64,000 bases of DNA from an uncultured Paracoccaceae bacterium (GTDB taxonomy: Bacteria; Pseudomonadota; Alphaproteobacteria; Rhodobacterales; Rhodobacteraceae). The stretch spans positions 62,001-126,000 of the forward strand of contig CANMFL010000004.1 of the NCBI GenBank assembly GCA_947497185.1, in the 5' to 3' direction. The position numbers and the translations under genes were made by a program. Below, piece after piece: positions 17,122-26,286 of the stretch; the stretch's first letter is position 1, and every line of letters starts with the position of its first letter. Under the pieces are notes generated by a model. The model saw only the letters and a program-made list of their open reading frames with translations. It was not told the DNA's origin and searched no databases.

Positions 17122-17153
17122 TTAGGTCCACCCTCGCCTGAACTTAAGTCCAG
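17122..17153 (-). promoter_or_regulatory. Putative TauR binding site: two direct repeats
   Basis: On the minus strand CTGGACTTAA (17153-17144) and GTGGACCTAA (17131-17122) are in direct orientation with a 22-bp period, i.e. two helical turns. They agree with the CTGGACYTAA direct repeats that I recall for Rhodobacter capsulatus TauR. They end 11 bases before the tauR start codon, so binding would allow autoregulation. Confidence 0.7.
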
Positions 17154-17164
17154 CTAGGTCGCCC

Positions 17165-18643
17165 ATGCCGATTTCCATCGAAACCTTTTTCCTCGACGCC
17201 GATGCAGAAGGCACATTGCAAGCCCGCATCCAGCAAATGGTCGCGCAGGGCATTCTGGCAGGACGATTTTCACGCGGCGAACGCTTGCCATCATCGCGGC
17301 GCATGGCTGAACATCTGGGCGTCAGTCGGATCACCGTCACGCTCGCCTACACCGAATTGGTCGCCGACGACTACCTCAGTTCCAAGGGACGTTCCGGCTA
17401 TTTTGTCTCTGAAAACGCCCCCGAACCGCCCGCTTTTCCGGCCCAGCAAGCCTCCAAAAGCACGGTAGATTGGTCGCGCGCGATTGCGCATAAACACGCG
17501 CCGGCCTTTGTCATGGAACGGCCTGCGGATTGGGCGAGCTACAAATATCCTTTCATCTACGGACAAACCGATCCAACGCTTTTCGACAACGCCAACTGGC
17601 GGTTGTGTGCGATGCAGGCGCTTGGCAAACGCGATTTCAACGCGATGACCTCGGATTATTACGACCGCGACGACCCTAAACTGATCGAATTTATCGCCCG
17701 TCAAATCCTGCCGCGTCGCGGTATTTTGGCGAATCCCCAAGAGATTTTGGTCACGATGGGAGCGCAAAACGCGCTTTGGCTCACGGCCCAAGTCCTGCTG
17801 AACGCCCGTCGCCGTGCCACGATTGAAGACCCCAGCTATCCCGCGTTGCGCACCATCCTGACGCATTCCAGTTGCCAGCTCAGCGCCGTTGCCGTGGACA
17901 AAGACGGACTACCGCCTGCCGATATTCCTGATGGTACGGATGTCGTGTTTACCACGCCCAGCCACCAATGCCCGACAGCCGCGACAATGCCATTACACCG
18001 CCGCAAGGCTCTGTTAAAAAAGGCAGAAGACGAGAATTCCCTGATCGTAGAAGACGATTACGAGTTCGAAATGTCGTTTCTTAAAGCCCCGTCGCCCTCG
18101 TTGAAGTCGCTCGATCAAAATGGCCGCGTGATCTATGTGGGGTCGTTCTCCAAATCGCTTTTTCCGGGCTTGCGGCTGGGTTATCTGGTCGGTCCCGCGC
18201 CCTTTATTCGCGAGGCTCGCGCCTTGCGTGCCTCTGTCCTGCGTCATCCGCCTGGTCAAATGCAGCGCACCGTCGCTTATTATCTGTCGCTTGGGCACTA
18301 CGACGCGCTGGTCCGCCGTATGAGCCGCGCCTATAAAGAGCGCCGCATTGTGATCGACCAAGCCATTATTGACCACGGATTAACCGTCGCAGGGCGCGGC
18401 ACCTTTGGCGGCAGTTCGATCTGGATGCAGGCCGCGCCGCACATTAATACCAACGATCTCGCCGCCCAATTGCGCACCAGAGGCGTGTTGGTCGAGCCGG
18501 GCGCTGCGTTCTTTAGTGGCGACGATCCCCCGCAGAATTTTTTCCGCATCGCCTATTCCTCAATCCCCGCCAGCCGCATTGCCGACGGCATTCGTCTGAT
18601 CGCTGAGACGCTAAAGGCGATGGAAGCGCGTCCAAAATCGTGA
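17165..18643 (+). CDS. tauR: MocR-type (GntR/aminotransferase) regulator TauR
   Basis: 492 residues. The N-terminal ~75 residues form a GntR winged helix (LPSSRRMAEHLGVSRITVTLAYTELVADDYLSSKGRSGYFVSE), followed by a linker and a fold-type I aminotransferase-like domain with DPSYPALRTI, IVEDDYEFEM and the PLP lysine in YVGSFSKSLFPGLRLGY. In Rhodobacterales this subclass activates taurine catabolism genes in response to taurine. It lies between tpa and xsc, the usual order, with two direct-repeat boxes just upstream of its start. Confidence 0.93.
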   Translation: MPISIETFFLDADAEGTLQARIQQMVAQGILAGRFSRGERLPSSRRMAEHLGVSRITVTLAYTELVADDYLSSKGRSGYFVSENAPEPPAFPAQQASKSTVDWSRAIAHKHAPAFVMERPADWASYKYPFIYGQTDPTLFDNANWRLCAMQALGKRDFNAMTSDYYDRDDPKLIEFIARQILPRRGILANPQEILVTMGAQNALWLTAQVLLNARRRATIEDPSYPALRTILTHSSCQLSAVAVDKDGLPPADIPDGTDVVFTTPSHQCPTAATMPLHRRKALLKKAEDENSLIVEDDYEFEMSFLKAPSPSLKSLDQNGRVIYVGSFSKSLFPGLRLGYLVGPAPFIREARALRASVLRHPPGQMQRTVAYYLSLGHYDALVRRMSRAYKERRIVIDQAIIDHGLTVAGRGTFGGSSIWMQAAPHINTNDLAAQLRTRGVLVEPGAAFFSGDDPPQNFFRIAYSSIPASRIADGIRLIAETLKAMEARPKS

Positions 18644-18763
18644 TCTGGCATTAATACGCCCGAGCAACTGGCCCTAACCGAACCCTTGACCAATTCTTAG
18701 TGTCAAATCAAAATCAGCGGGGCTGTAACGCCACGCCTGTCACACTGTCTGGAGAGATTTCCC

Positions 18764-20536
18764 ATGAAAATGACGACCGAAGAAGCCTTCGTCAAAACGC
18801 TGCAAGCGCACGGCATTCGCCACGCTTTTGGGATCATCGGCTCTGCCATGATGCCGATTTCCGACATCTTTCCTGCCGCTGGCATCACGTTCTGGGACTG
18901 CGCCCATGAGATGACCGCTGGCATGATGGCCGACGGCTACACCCGTGCGACGGGCGAAATGTCGATGATGATCGCGCAAAACGGTCCGGGCATCACCAAC
19001 TTTGTGACCTCTGTGAAGACCGCATATTGGAACCACACCCCGTGTTTGCTGGTCACACCGCAGGCCGCGAACAAGACCATCGGTCAAGGTGGTTTCCAAG
19101 AGATGGAGCAGATGAACTTGTTCAAAGATTGCGTCGCCTACCAAGAAGAAGTCCGCGATCCGACCCGCATTTGCGAGGTTCTGGCCCGTGTGATTGCCAA
19201 GGCAAAACGCCTGTCCGGCCCTGCGCAAATCAACATCCCGCGTGATTTTTGGACCCAAGTTGTCGATATCGAAATTCCAGAACCAGTCGAATTCGAAGTA
19301 TCCCCCGGCGGCACAGATTCCATCGCAAAAGCAGCTGAATTGCTGTCCACTGCGAAATTCCCCGTGATCCTGAACGGCGCGGGCGTCGTTCTGGCGGCTG
19401 GCGGGATCAAGGCGTCTCGCGTTTTGGCTGAAAAACTGGATGCGCCTGTTTGCGTGGGCTATCAGCACAACGACGCGTTCCCTGGTAGCCATCCGCTATT
19501 CGCGGGGCCTTTGGGCTACAACGGCTCTAAGGCTGGCATGGAATTGATCGCAAAGGCGGACGTCGTGCTGGCGCTTGGCACGCGGTTGAACCCGTTCTCG
19601 ACATTGCCCGGTTACGGCATTGATTACTGGCCGACCGATGCAAAAATCATCCAAGTTGATATCAACCCCGACCGTATCGGCCTGACCAAAAAGATCACAG
19701 TTGGGATCGTGGGCGACGCTGCAAAAGTGGCAACTGCACTGACCGAGCAATTGGCAGACACCGCTGGCGACGCTGGCCGTGCGGACCGTACAGCCTTGAT
19801 CGCACAGACAAAATCGTCATGGGCGCAAGAGCTGACATCACTTGATCACGAACAGGATGATCCAGGCACCGACTGGAATGACCGCGCCCGCAAAGCCCGC
19901 CCTGACTGGATGTCACCGCGCATGGCGTGGCGTGCGATCCAATCGGCGATGCCAGAAGACGCGATTATTTCGTCCGACATTGGCAACAACTGCGCGATTG
20001 GCAACGCCTATCCGTCCTTCCCGAAAGGCCGCAAATATCTGGCGCCGGGTCTGTTTGGCCCATGCGGCTACGGTCTGCCGTCGATTATCGGCGCAAAAAT
20101 CGGTCAGCGCGACACGCCTGTGATCGGCTTTGCGGGTGACGGCGCGTTCGGGATTTCCGTGAACGAATTGACCGCGATTGGCCGCGACGAATGGCCAGCG
20201 ATCACGCAGATCGTGTTCCGCAACTACCAATGGGGCGCGGAAAAGCGGAACTCTACATTGTGGTTCGACGACAACTTTGTCGGCACCGAATTGGACATGA
20301 AAGTGTCCTACGCGGGCATCGCCCAAGCGTGCGGCCTGAAAGGTGTTCAGGTTAAAACGATGGACGAACTGACCACCGCTTTGAACACAGCGATTGTCGA
20401 CCAGATGGAAAACAACACAACTACCCTGATCGAGGTAATCCTGAACCAAGAACTGGGCGAGCCGTTCCGCCGCGACGCGATGAAGAAACCCGTCAAAGTG
20501 GCAGGGATCGACGCCGCCGACATGGCAGCAGACTAG
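18764..20536 (+). CDS. xsc: Sulfoacetaldehyde acetyltransferase
   Basis: Thiamine-diphosphate enzyme that cleaves sulfoacetaldehyde with phosphate to acetyl phosphate and sulfite. The 590-residue length matches the family. The N-terminal Pyr domain begins MKMTTEEAFVKTLQAHGIRHAFGIIGSAMMPI; the PP domain has the GDGAFGISVNELTAI...N ThDP/Mg motif. GGAG lies 8 bases before the ATG. The 120-base leader includes CTGGCCCTAA at 18668, one mismatch from a TauR half-site. The downstream genes are tightly packed (1-base gap to the TauE/SafE gene), so xsc likely heads an operon running into pta-ackA. Confidence 0.97.
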   Translation: MKMTTEEAFVKTLQAHGIRHAFGIIGSAMMPISDIFPAAGITFWDCAHEMTAGMMADGYTRATGEMSMMIAQNGPGITNFVTSVKTAYWNHTPCLLVTPQAANKTIGQGGFQEMEQMNLFKDCVAYQEEVRDPTRICEVLARVIAKAKRLSGPAQINIPRDFWTQVVDIEIPEPVEFEVSPGGTDSIAKAAELLSTAKFPVILNGAGVVLAAGGIKASRVLAEKLDAPVCVGYQHNDAFPGSHPLFAGPLGYNGSKAGMELIAKADVVLALGTRLNPFSTLPGYGIDYWPTDAKIIQVDINPDRIGLTKKITVGIVGDAAKVATALTEQLADTAGDAGRADRTALIAQTKSSWAQELTSLDHEQDDPGTDWNDRARKARPDWMSPRMAWRAIQSAMPEDAIISSDIGNNCAIGNAYPSFPKGRKYLAPGLFGPCGYGLPSIIGAKIGQRDTPVIGFAGDGAFGISVNELTAIGRDEWPAITQIVFRNYQWGAEKRNSTLWFDDNFVGTELDMKVSYAGIAQACGLKGVQVKTMDELTTALNTAIVDQMENNTTTLIEVILNQELGEPFRRDAMKKPVKVAGIDAADMAAD

Positions 20537-20537
20537 G

Positions 20538-21278
20538 TTGTTATTTGACCTAAGCTTCGGTCAATTGTCCGTCCTCAGCATCGCATTGCTGGGGGCGGCC
20601 TATGTCCGTGGCTATTCGGGCTTTGGCTTTTCCGCGATTTTCATCGCTTTTGCGGCGCTCATCACCAACCCGCTTCCGCTTATTCCGGTGGTTTTTACCT
20701 GCGAAATCCTGATGACAGCCCTGCAAGCACGCGGCATCCGCAATCACGTCGATTGGCGACGTGTGGGCGCGTTGTTGTTGGGGGCCGCGGTCGCATTGCC
20801 CTTTGCGATCGGCGTCATTCTATCGGTGGGCGATCAAACCGCACGACTGATCGTGTCGGGGATCGTGTTTACCATGTCGCTGGTTTTGCTCAGCGGTTGG
20901 ACGATCAATCGCCGCATTCCGCTGGCAGGGTTCACGGGCGTTGGTGTGATTTCAGGCATGTGCAACGCGGCGGGCATCGGCGGGCTACCAGTTGCTGCGT
21001 TCCTGACCGCGCAACCGATTGCCGCCGCGACATTCCGCGCCACGATGATCGTCTATCTGACCGGCCTCGACCTAATTACCCTGCCGCTGATGTGGCACGG
21101 CGGATTGGTTACGACGGACACGATCATCGCCGCCGGTTTCGCATTTCCGCTGCTGGCCTTGGGCGTTTGGCTGGGCGGGCGTCAATTTCTCGCCACCACC
21201 CCCAAGACATTTCGAAAGTTTGCCGTCATGCTCTTGTTAACCCTAGCATCGCTGGGGCTGTTTCGTGCTTTGATATGA
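20538..21278 (+). CDS. tauE: TauE/SafE-family sulfite/sulfonate exporter
   Basis: 246 residues, TTG start one base after the xsc stop. The protein is almost entirely hydrophobic with about eight membrane helices and the family's GYSGFGFSAIFIAF and GMCNAAGIGGLPVAAFLTAQP repeats. TauE/SafE (formerly DUF81) proteins next to xsc are proposed to export sulfite released by Xsc; the substrate is inferred from context. With soeABC also present, the cell may either export sulfite or oxidise it. Confidence 0.88.
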   Translation: MLFDLSFGQLSVLSIALLGAAYVRGYSGFGFSAIFIAFAALITNPLPLIPVVFTCEILMTALQARGIRNHVDWRRVGALLLGAAVALPFAIGVILSVGDQTARLIVSGIVFTMSLVLLSGWTINRRIPLAGFTGVGVISGMCNAAGIGGLPVAAFLTAQPIAAATFRATMIVYLTGLDLITLPLMWHGGLVTTDTIIAAGFAFPLLALGVWLGGRQFLATTPKTFRKFAVMLLLTLASLGLFRALI

Positions 21279-21285
21279 GGTCCTT

Positions 21286-22221
21286 ATGACATCTCCATTT
21301 GTTTCCCCCCACGCGGCGACTTGCCCGCAAAACTTGATTGATCTCGCGAATACATTTGCGACACCGCGCGTGGCGATTGCTTGCGCGGGGGCGCCCTTGC
21401 CAATGCAGGCCGCGAAAAAATCCGTTGAAATGGACATTATGATCCCTGTTTTCGTGGGCAAATCGGACCTGATCCGCGCGGAAGCCGCCAAGCTGGATTG
21501 GGACATTTCCGGCTACGCGCTGCACCACTGCGACACCGAAGAAGAAGCCGGACGCGTCGCTGCCGCCATTTGCGGAGCGGGTGATGCAGACGTGCTGATG
21601 AAGGGAGACATCAAAAGCAACGTGTTCCTCAGCGGGGCGTTGCGCAAAGAATCCGGCCTGCGCACTGATCAGCGGCTTGTGCATGTCTTTCACATCAGCC
21701 CACCAAATGGCGGCAAGCCGATGTTGATCTCAGATGCTGCCGTGAATGTGGCGCCTGATCTAGAAGTGCGCAAAATCGCGATGCGGCGCGTGGCTGATCT
21801 GCTGCAATTGTTGGGCACAGAGCGGCCTAAAATTGCGATCTTGTCTGCCAGCGAAAAACCGATCCCAGCGTTGCAATCGTCGATGGATGGTCGCGCTTTG
21901 GCGGATTGGGCGGTGGATAATATGCCCGACGCAGATGTGTCCGGCCCGCTTGCGCTTGACCTGATCTTGTCGTCGGAATCCGCTGCGATCAAACACCTGA
22001 CCGACGATCCCGTCGCAGGCAAAGCAGACGCAATCATCGTGCCCGATGTGACCTCTGGCAATGCAGTTTTCAAAGCGTTTGTGTACCTCGCTGGCGGCTG
22101 TGCGGCGGGCATCGTATCGGGGGCCAAAGTCCCGCTATTGCTGACCTCGCGCGCTGATCCGGTGGCGGCGCGTTTGGCGTCGGTGGCCTTGGCGAATATC
22201 ACCTGTGGGATACCGAAATGA
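21286..22221 (+). CDS. pta: Phosphate acetyltransferase (short PTA_PTB type)
   Basis: 311 residues. Converts acetyl phosphate from Xsc to acetyl-CoA, feeding carbon to central metabolism. It carries only the catalytic PTA_PTB domain (LMKGDIKSNVFLSGALRKESGL, HVFHISPPNGGKPMLISDAAVN, SGPLALDLILS, VPDVTSGNAVFKAFVYLAGGCAAGIVSGAKVPLLLTSRAD), with no P-loop N-terminal region. Some sequence blocks recall phosphate butyryltransferases, but context with xsc and ackA favours acetyl phosphate. It overlaps ackA by 4 bases (ATGA). Confidence 0.92.
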   Translation: MTSPFVSPHAATCPQNLIDLANTFATPRVAIACAGAPLPMQAAKKSVEMDIMIPVFVGKSDLIRAEAAKLDWDISGYALHHCDTEEEAGRVAAAICGAGDADVLMKGDIKSNVFLSGALRKESGLRTDQRLVHVFHISPPNGGKPMLISDAAVNVAPDLEVRKIAMRRVADLLQLLGTERPKIAILSASEKPIPALQSSMDGRALADWAVDNMPDADVSGPLALDLILSSESAAIKHLTDDPVAGKADAIIVPDVTSGNAVFKAFVYLAGGCAAGIVSGAKVPLLLTSRADPVAARLASVALANITCGIPK

Positions 22222-23279
22222 TCTTTGTTGTGAATGCTGGGTCGTCGTCGTTGAAGGTCGCGCTGTTTGACCGTGATCTAAACCAGATCACCAGCGGTAT
22301 TGTCCGTGAAATCGGCGGTGAAAGCAGTTTGCAACTGGGTGATGTGCAACGCGACGAACCGATTGCGGATCACGCGCAGGCGTTAACCGAGATTCTGGCG
22401 CATCTAGCGGACCTTGGGCACACTGTCGCAGACCTGACAGCCGCCGCGCACCGCGTCGTGCATGGCGGTGCGGACTTAACAACGCCTGTCCGACTGGATT
22501 ACGCCAAAATCGCAGCGATCAAAGGTTGCATCCCATTGGCCCCGTTACATAATCCCGCGAACCTGTCCGCGATCCTTGCCTTGCAAAAAATCGCCCCCGA
22601 ACTCACGCAATACGCGAGCTTCGACACCGCGTTTCACGCCACAAACCCGGACGTCGCGACGCGCTACGCGATCCCAGAAATCCAACACAGCGCAGGCATC
22701 CGGCGCTACGGTTTTCACGGATTGTCCTATGCCAACATGGTCGCGGAATTCGGCGACGCGCTACCGTCGCGATTGCTGGCACTTCACCTTGGGAACGGCG
22801 CCTCGCTCTGTGCGATCAAAGACGGTAAATCTGTTGCGACATCAATGGGGTATTCACCGTTATCAGGCCTGACGATGGGCACCAGATCAGGCGACATCGA
22901 CGGGGCCGCCGTGCTGCGCATTTCCGACGCCATCGGCGAGAAGGCAACCGACCGGATGCTGAACGAGAACTCAGGCCTCAAGGCGCTTGCCGGAGCCAGC
23001 AACATGAAAACACTGTTGGACCGCGACGACGATGCAGCCAAATTCGCGGTTGACCATTTCTGCTATTGGGCCGCCCGCCACGCCGGATCAGCCATCGTCG
23101 CAATGGGCGGCGTCGACGCCGTGGCCTTTACCGGCGGCATCGGCGAAAACGCAGGCCCCGTCCGCGACAAGATCATGGCGCATCTGTCCTGCTTTGGCAC
23201 GCCAGACGTGCATGTCATCGCCGCAGAAGAGGAAAAAGCAATCGCCCGCGACGCGTTAACAGTCATGGCGCAAGCGTGA
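22218..23279 (+). CDS. ackA: Acetate kinase (compact form)
   Basis: 353 residues against about 400 for E. coli AckA. The N-terminal FVVNAGSSSLKVALFD, HRVVHGG, FDTAFHAT, RRYGFHGLSYANMV, HLGNGASLCAI and FTGGIGENAGPVRDKI motifs of acetate/propionate kinases are intact, so the shorter length reflects trimmed loops rather than truncation. It can make ATP from acetyl phosphate or, in reverse, activate acetate. Translationally coupled to pta. Having both pta and ackA in the taurine operon gives two exits for Xsc product. Confidence 0.93.
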   Translation: MIFVVNAGSSSLKVALFDRDLNQITSGIVREIGGESSLQLGDVQRDEPIADHAQALTEILAHLADLGHTVADLTAAAHRVVHGGADLTTPVRLDYAKIAAIKGCIPLAPLHNPANLSAILALQKIAPELTQYASFDTAFHATNPDVATRYAIPEIQHSAGIRRYGFHGLSYANMVAEFGDALPSRLLALHLGNGASLCAIKDGKSVATSMGYSPLSGLTMGTRSGDIDGAAVLRISDAIGEKATDRMLNENSGLKALAGASNMKTLLDRDDDAAKFAVDHFCYWAARHAGSAIVAMGGVDAVAFTGGIGENAGPVRDKIMAHLSCFGTPDVHVIAAEEEKAIARDALTVMAQA

Positions 23280-23327
23280 TGGACTTGAACGACCGAAAAT
23301 GCTGACGTGACCTAAAGGGAGGCCCGC

Positions 23328-26153
23328 ATGACGCACCACCAGCCAGATCTCGACACTTCGCCAAAAGTGTCCGACGAGATTCGCAAGACAACCTGCTACA
23401 TGTGTGCCTGCCGCTGCGGCATTAACGTTCATATGAAGGAAGGAAAGGTCGCCTATATCGAAGGCAACCGTGACCATCCCGTGAATAAAGGTGTGCTTTG
23501 CGCCAAGGGTAGTGCTGGCATCATGCAGCACAACGCGCCCTCGCGATTACGTGCGCCGTTGAAGCGTGTTGGCGAACGTGGGTCCGGTGAGTTTGAAGAA
23601 ATCTCGTGGGACGAGGCGCTGGCGATTGCCAAAGGGCATCTGGAACCGATCCGCAATGAAGCCCCTGAAAAGCTGGCGTTTTTTACGGGTCGCGATCAGT
23701 CACAATCCTTCACGGGCTTCTGGGCGCAGTCCTACGGCACCCCCAATTTCGCAGCCCACGGCGGGTTCTGTTCGGTCAATATGGCCGCCGCTGGCATCTA
23801 CACAATGGGCGGCGCGTTCTGGGAATTCGGGCAGCCCGATTGGGACCTGACCAAGATGGTGATGATCTTTGGCGTGGCCGAAGACCACGACAGCAACCCG
23901 ATCAAAATGGGCATCGGACGCGCCAAAAATAACGGTGCCAAGATCGTCGGCGTTAACCCTATTCGGACTGGATACAACGCTGTTGCGGACGAATGGGTCG
24001 GGATCACACCGGGCACCGACGGGCTGTACATCCTGTCGATGATCCATTGTCTGATGAAGGCTGGGCGCATTGATCTGGACTACCTTGCGCGGTTCACCAA
24101 TGCCTCTGTTTTGGTTAACGAGGACCCCGAAAGCGATGATCGCGGGCTGTTTTTGAAAGACAGCGAAGGACAACCACAGGTGGTGGACCACAATACGGGC
24201 GCGCTGGCCCCTTGGAACGGTCAGGGCGTTGAACCTGACTTATCCGCCACATATGAAGCCAACGGCGTCACCCACCGCCCCGTGTTTCATTTGATGGCCG
24301 ACAAATATCTGTCCGACGAATATGCGCCTGAAAATGTCGCCGAACGCACAGGCATTCCCGCCGACAAGATCCGCGCGATGGCGGCAGAACTCGCCCGCGT
24401 CGCATTTGACGAGGAAATCACGCTTGATCGTGAATGGACCGATTTTCGCGGCAAGAAACACGCGAAAATGGTCGGGCGTCCGGTGTCGTTTCATGCGATG
24501 CGCGGCATCTCTGCGCATTCGAACGGCTTTCAAACCTGCCGCGCGTTGCATGTGCTGCAAATACTGCTCGGCACAGTCGAAACCCCCGGCGGAATGCGGT
24601 TCAAACCGCCCTACCCGAAACCCGCGACGGCCCATCCGAAACCGCATGGCAAGGTCACAGTTGGTGAACCGCTCGACGGGCCGCACCTTGGCTATGTGCA
24701 AGGTCCCGACGATTTGCTGCTGCAAGATGACGGCACACCGACCCGCATCGACAAGGCCTATTCGTGGGACAATCCGATGTCCGCGCATGGGCTGATGCAC
24801 ATGGTGATTTCGAACGCCCATGCCGGTGTGCCGTATAAAATTGACACTTTGTTCATGTATATGGCGAACATGGCGTGGAATTCGTCGATGAACACGTCTG
24901 GCGTGATGAAAATGCTGACGGATAAGAACGAAGACGGCAGCTATGTGATCCCGAACATCATCTATTCCGACGCTTACTCGTCTGAAATGGTGGCCTATGC
25001 TGACCTGATTTTGCCCGACACGACGTACCTTGAACGGCACGATTGTATCTCTTTGCTCGACCGTCCAATTTGCGAAGCAGACGCGGTGGCCGACGCAATT
25101 CGCTGGCCCGTGGTGGAACCGGACCGCGATGTGCGCGGTTTTCAATCGGTGCTGTGTGAGCTTGGCGCGATGCTGAATATGCCCGGTTTCGTCAATGAGG
25201 ATGGCAGCCAGAAATACGCGGATTACGGCGACTATATCACCAACCATATCCGTCGTCCGGGTGTTGGGCCGTTGGCTGGCTTCCGCAACAAGGACGGCTC
25301 TGGCGCGGGACGCGGCGACGTGAACCCTGACCAGTTACAAGCCTATATCGACAACGGCGGCTTCTGGATCGAACACGTGCCAGCAGAGGCCGCATACTTT
25401 AAACCCTTCAACACAGCCTACCAAAATTGGGCGGTTGAAAAGGGGTTTTATGATGCTGTGCAGCCCTACATTTTCCAGCTCTATGTCGAGCCGATGCGCA
25501 AGTTCCAGCTTGCCGCTGAAGGGGTCGGCGAACGTCAACCGCCTGCGCATTTACGCCAGCGGATCAAGCAAACCATGGACCCGCTGCCGATCTGGTATGC
25601 GCCGTTTGAGGACGCGCATGTGGACGTAGACGAATACCCTGTGCACGCGCTGACGCAGCGCCCGATGGCAATGTACCATTCTTGGGGGACACAAAACGCG
25701 TGGTTACGTCAAATTCACGGACATAACCCGCTTTATGTACCGACCAAGATTTGGGAGGCAAACAGCTTTGAAGAGGGCGATTGGGCAAAGGTCGAATCCG
25801 CCCACGGTGCGATTGTTGTGCCTGTGGCCCATCAGGCGTCGCTGAACGAGAATACGATCTGGACATGGAACGCGATCGGCAAACGCAAGGGCGCGTGGGC
25901 GCTGGACGACAAAGCGCCGGAAGCAACCAAAGGTTTTTTGCTCAACCACCTGATCCACGAATTGCTCCCGCCCAAAGGCGATGGGCTGCGGTGGGCGAAT
26001 TCCGACCCGATCACGGGCCAAGCCGCGTGGTTCGATTTGCGCGTGAAGATCAGCAAATCCGACACACCAAACGAGGCGCAGCCCGAGATCCCTGCGATCA
26101 AGTCGCCCGTCGGAAACGGCCCCGAAAAACTGGCATGGAAAGTGGGTAAATGA
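23328..26153 (+). CDS. soeA: Sulfite dehydrogenase molybdopterin subunit SoeA
   Basis: 941-residue member of the DMSO-reductase molybdoenzyme superfamily. The N-terminal [4Fe-4S] motif includes TTCYMCACRCG and GVLCAKG; bis-MGD regions include FGVAEDHDSNPIKMG and the C-terminal GTQNAWLRQIHGHNPLYV. There is no twin-arginine signal peptide, fitting the cytoplasmic orientation known for SoeABC, which oxidises sulfite to sulfate and passes electrons to the quinone pool. Placement after xsc and ackA points to disposal of sulfite from taurine. GGGAGG precedes the ATG. soeB lies 133 bases downstream with a stable hairpin in the gap. Confidence 0.92.
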   Translation: MTHHQPDLDTSPKVSDEIRKTTCYMCACRCGINVHMKEGKVAYIEGNRDHPVNKGVLCAKGSAGIMQHNAPSRLRAPLKRVGERGSGEFEEISWDEALAIAKGHLEPIRNEAPEKLAFFTGRDQSQSFTGFWAQSYGTPNFAAHGGFCSVNMAAAGIYTMGGAFWEFGQPDWDLTKMVMIFGVAEDHDSNPIKMGIGRAKNNGAKIVGVNPIRTGYNAVADEWVGITPGTDGLYILSMIHCLMKAGRIDLDYLARFTNASVLVNEDPESDDRGLFLKDSEGQPQVVDHNTGALAPWNGQGVEPDLSATYEANGVTHRPVFHLMADKYLSDEYAPENVAERTGIPADKIRAMAAELARVAFDEEITLDREWTDFRGKKHAKMVGRPVSFHAMRGISAHSNGFQTCRALHVLQILLGTVETPGGMRFKPPYPKPATAHPKPHGKVTVGEPLDGPHLGYVQGPDDLLLQDDGTPTRIDKAYSWDNPMSAHGLMHMVISNAHAGVPYKIDTLFMYMANMAWNSSMNTSGVMKMLTDKNEDGSYVIPNIIYSDAYSSEMVAYADLILPDTTYLERHDCISLLDRPICEADAVADAIRWPVVEPDRDVRGFQSVLCELGAMLNMPGFVNEDGSQKYADYGDYITNHIRRPGVGPLAGFRNKDGSGAGRGDVNPDQLQAYIDNGGFWIEHVPAEAAYFKPFNTAYQNWAVEKGFYDAVQPYIFQLYVEPMRKFQLAAEGVGERQPPAHLRQRIKQTMDPLPIWYAPFEDAHVDVDEYPVHALTQRPMAMYHSWGTQNAWLRQIHGHNPLYVPTKIWEANSFEEGDWAKVESAHGAIVVPVAHQASLNENTIWTWNAIGKRKGAWALDDKAPEATKGFLLNHLIHELLPPKGDGLRWANSDPITGQAAWFDLRVKISKSDTPNEAQPEIPAIKSPVGNGPEKLAWKVGK

Positions 26154-26160
26154 CCGTGAT

Positions 26161-26172
26161 CTTCATTTCGCC
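26161..26172 (+). repeat. 12-base partial match to family A
   Basis: CTTCATTTCGCC, the first half of the 24-base element, directly after the soeA stop and before a GCGGGGCTCCGC stem. The second half is absent. Confidence 0.4.
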
Positions 26173-26200
26173 ACTAGCGGGGCTCCGCCCGTTTCAGCTT

Positions 26201-26223
26201 GAAATGGTCTCCCAGACCATTTC
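26201..26223 (+). other. Intergenic hairpin between soeA and soeB
   Basis: GAAATGGTCT, loop CCC, AGACCATTTC: a perfect 10-bp stem without a T-run. Probably an RNA-processing or stability element, or a repeat, rather than a terminator, because soeB must be co-expressed. Confidence 0.6.
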
Positions 26224-26286
26224 CGAGACAGCTTCAACACTCCCGCCGGAGGCATCCCGCATTCTCATCCAGACAGGAGGCCAGAT

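Noticed and set aside
24240..25247. 335-residue open frame on the minus strand opposite soeA
   Set aside because: Shadow of GC-rich soeA; composition is Arg/His/Val-rich with no recognisable family, and soeA is clearly coding.
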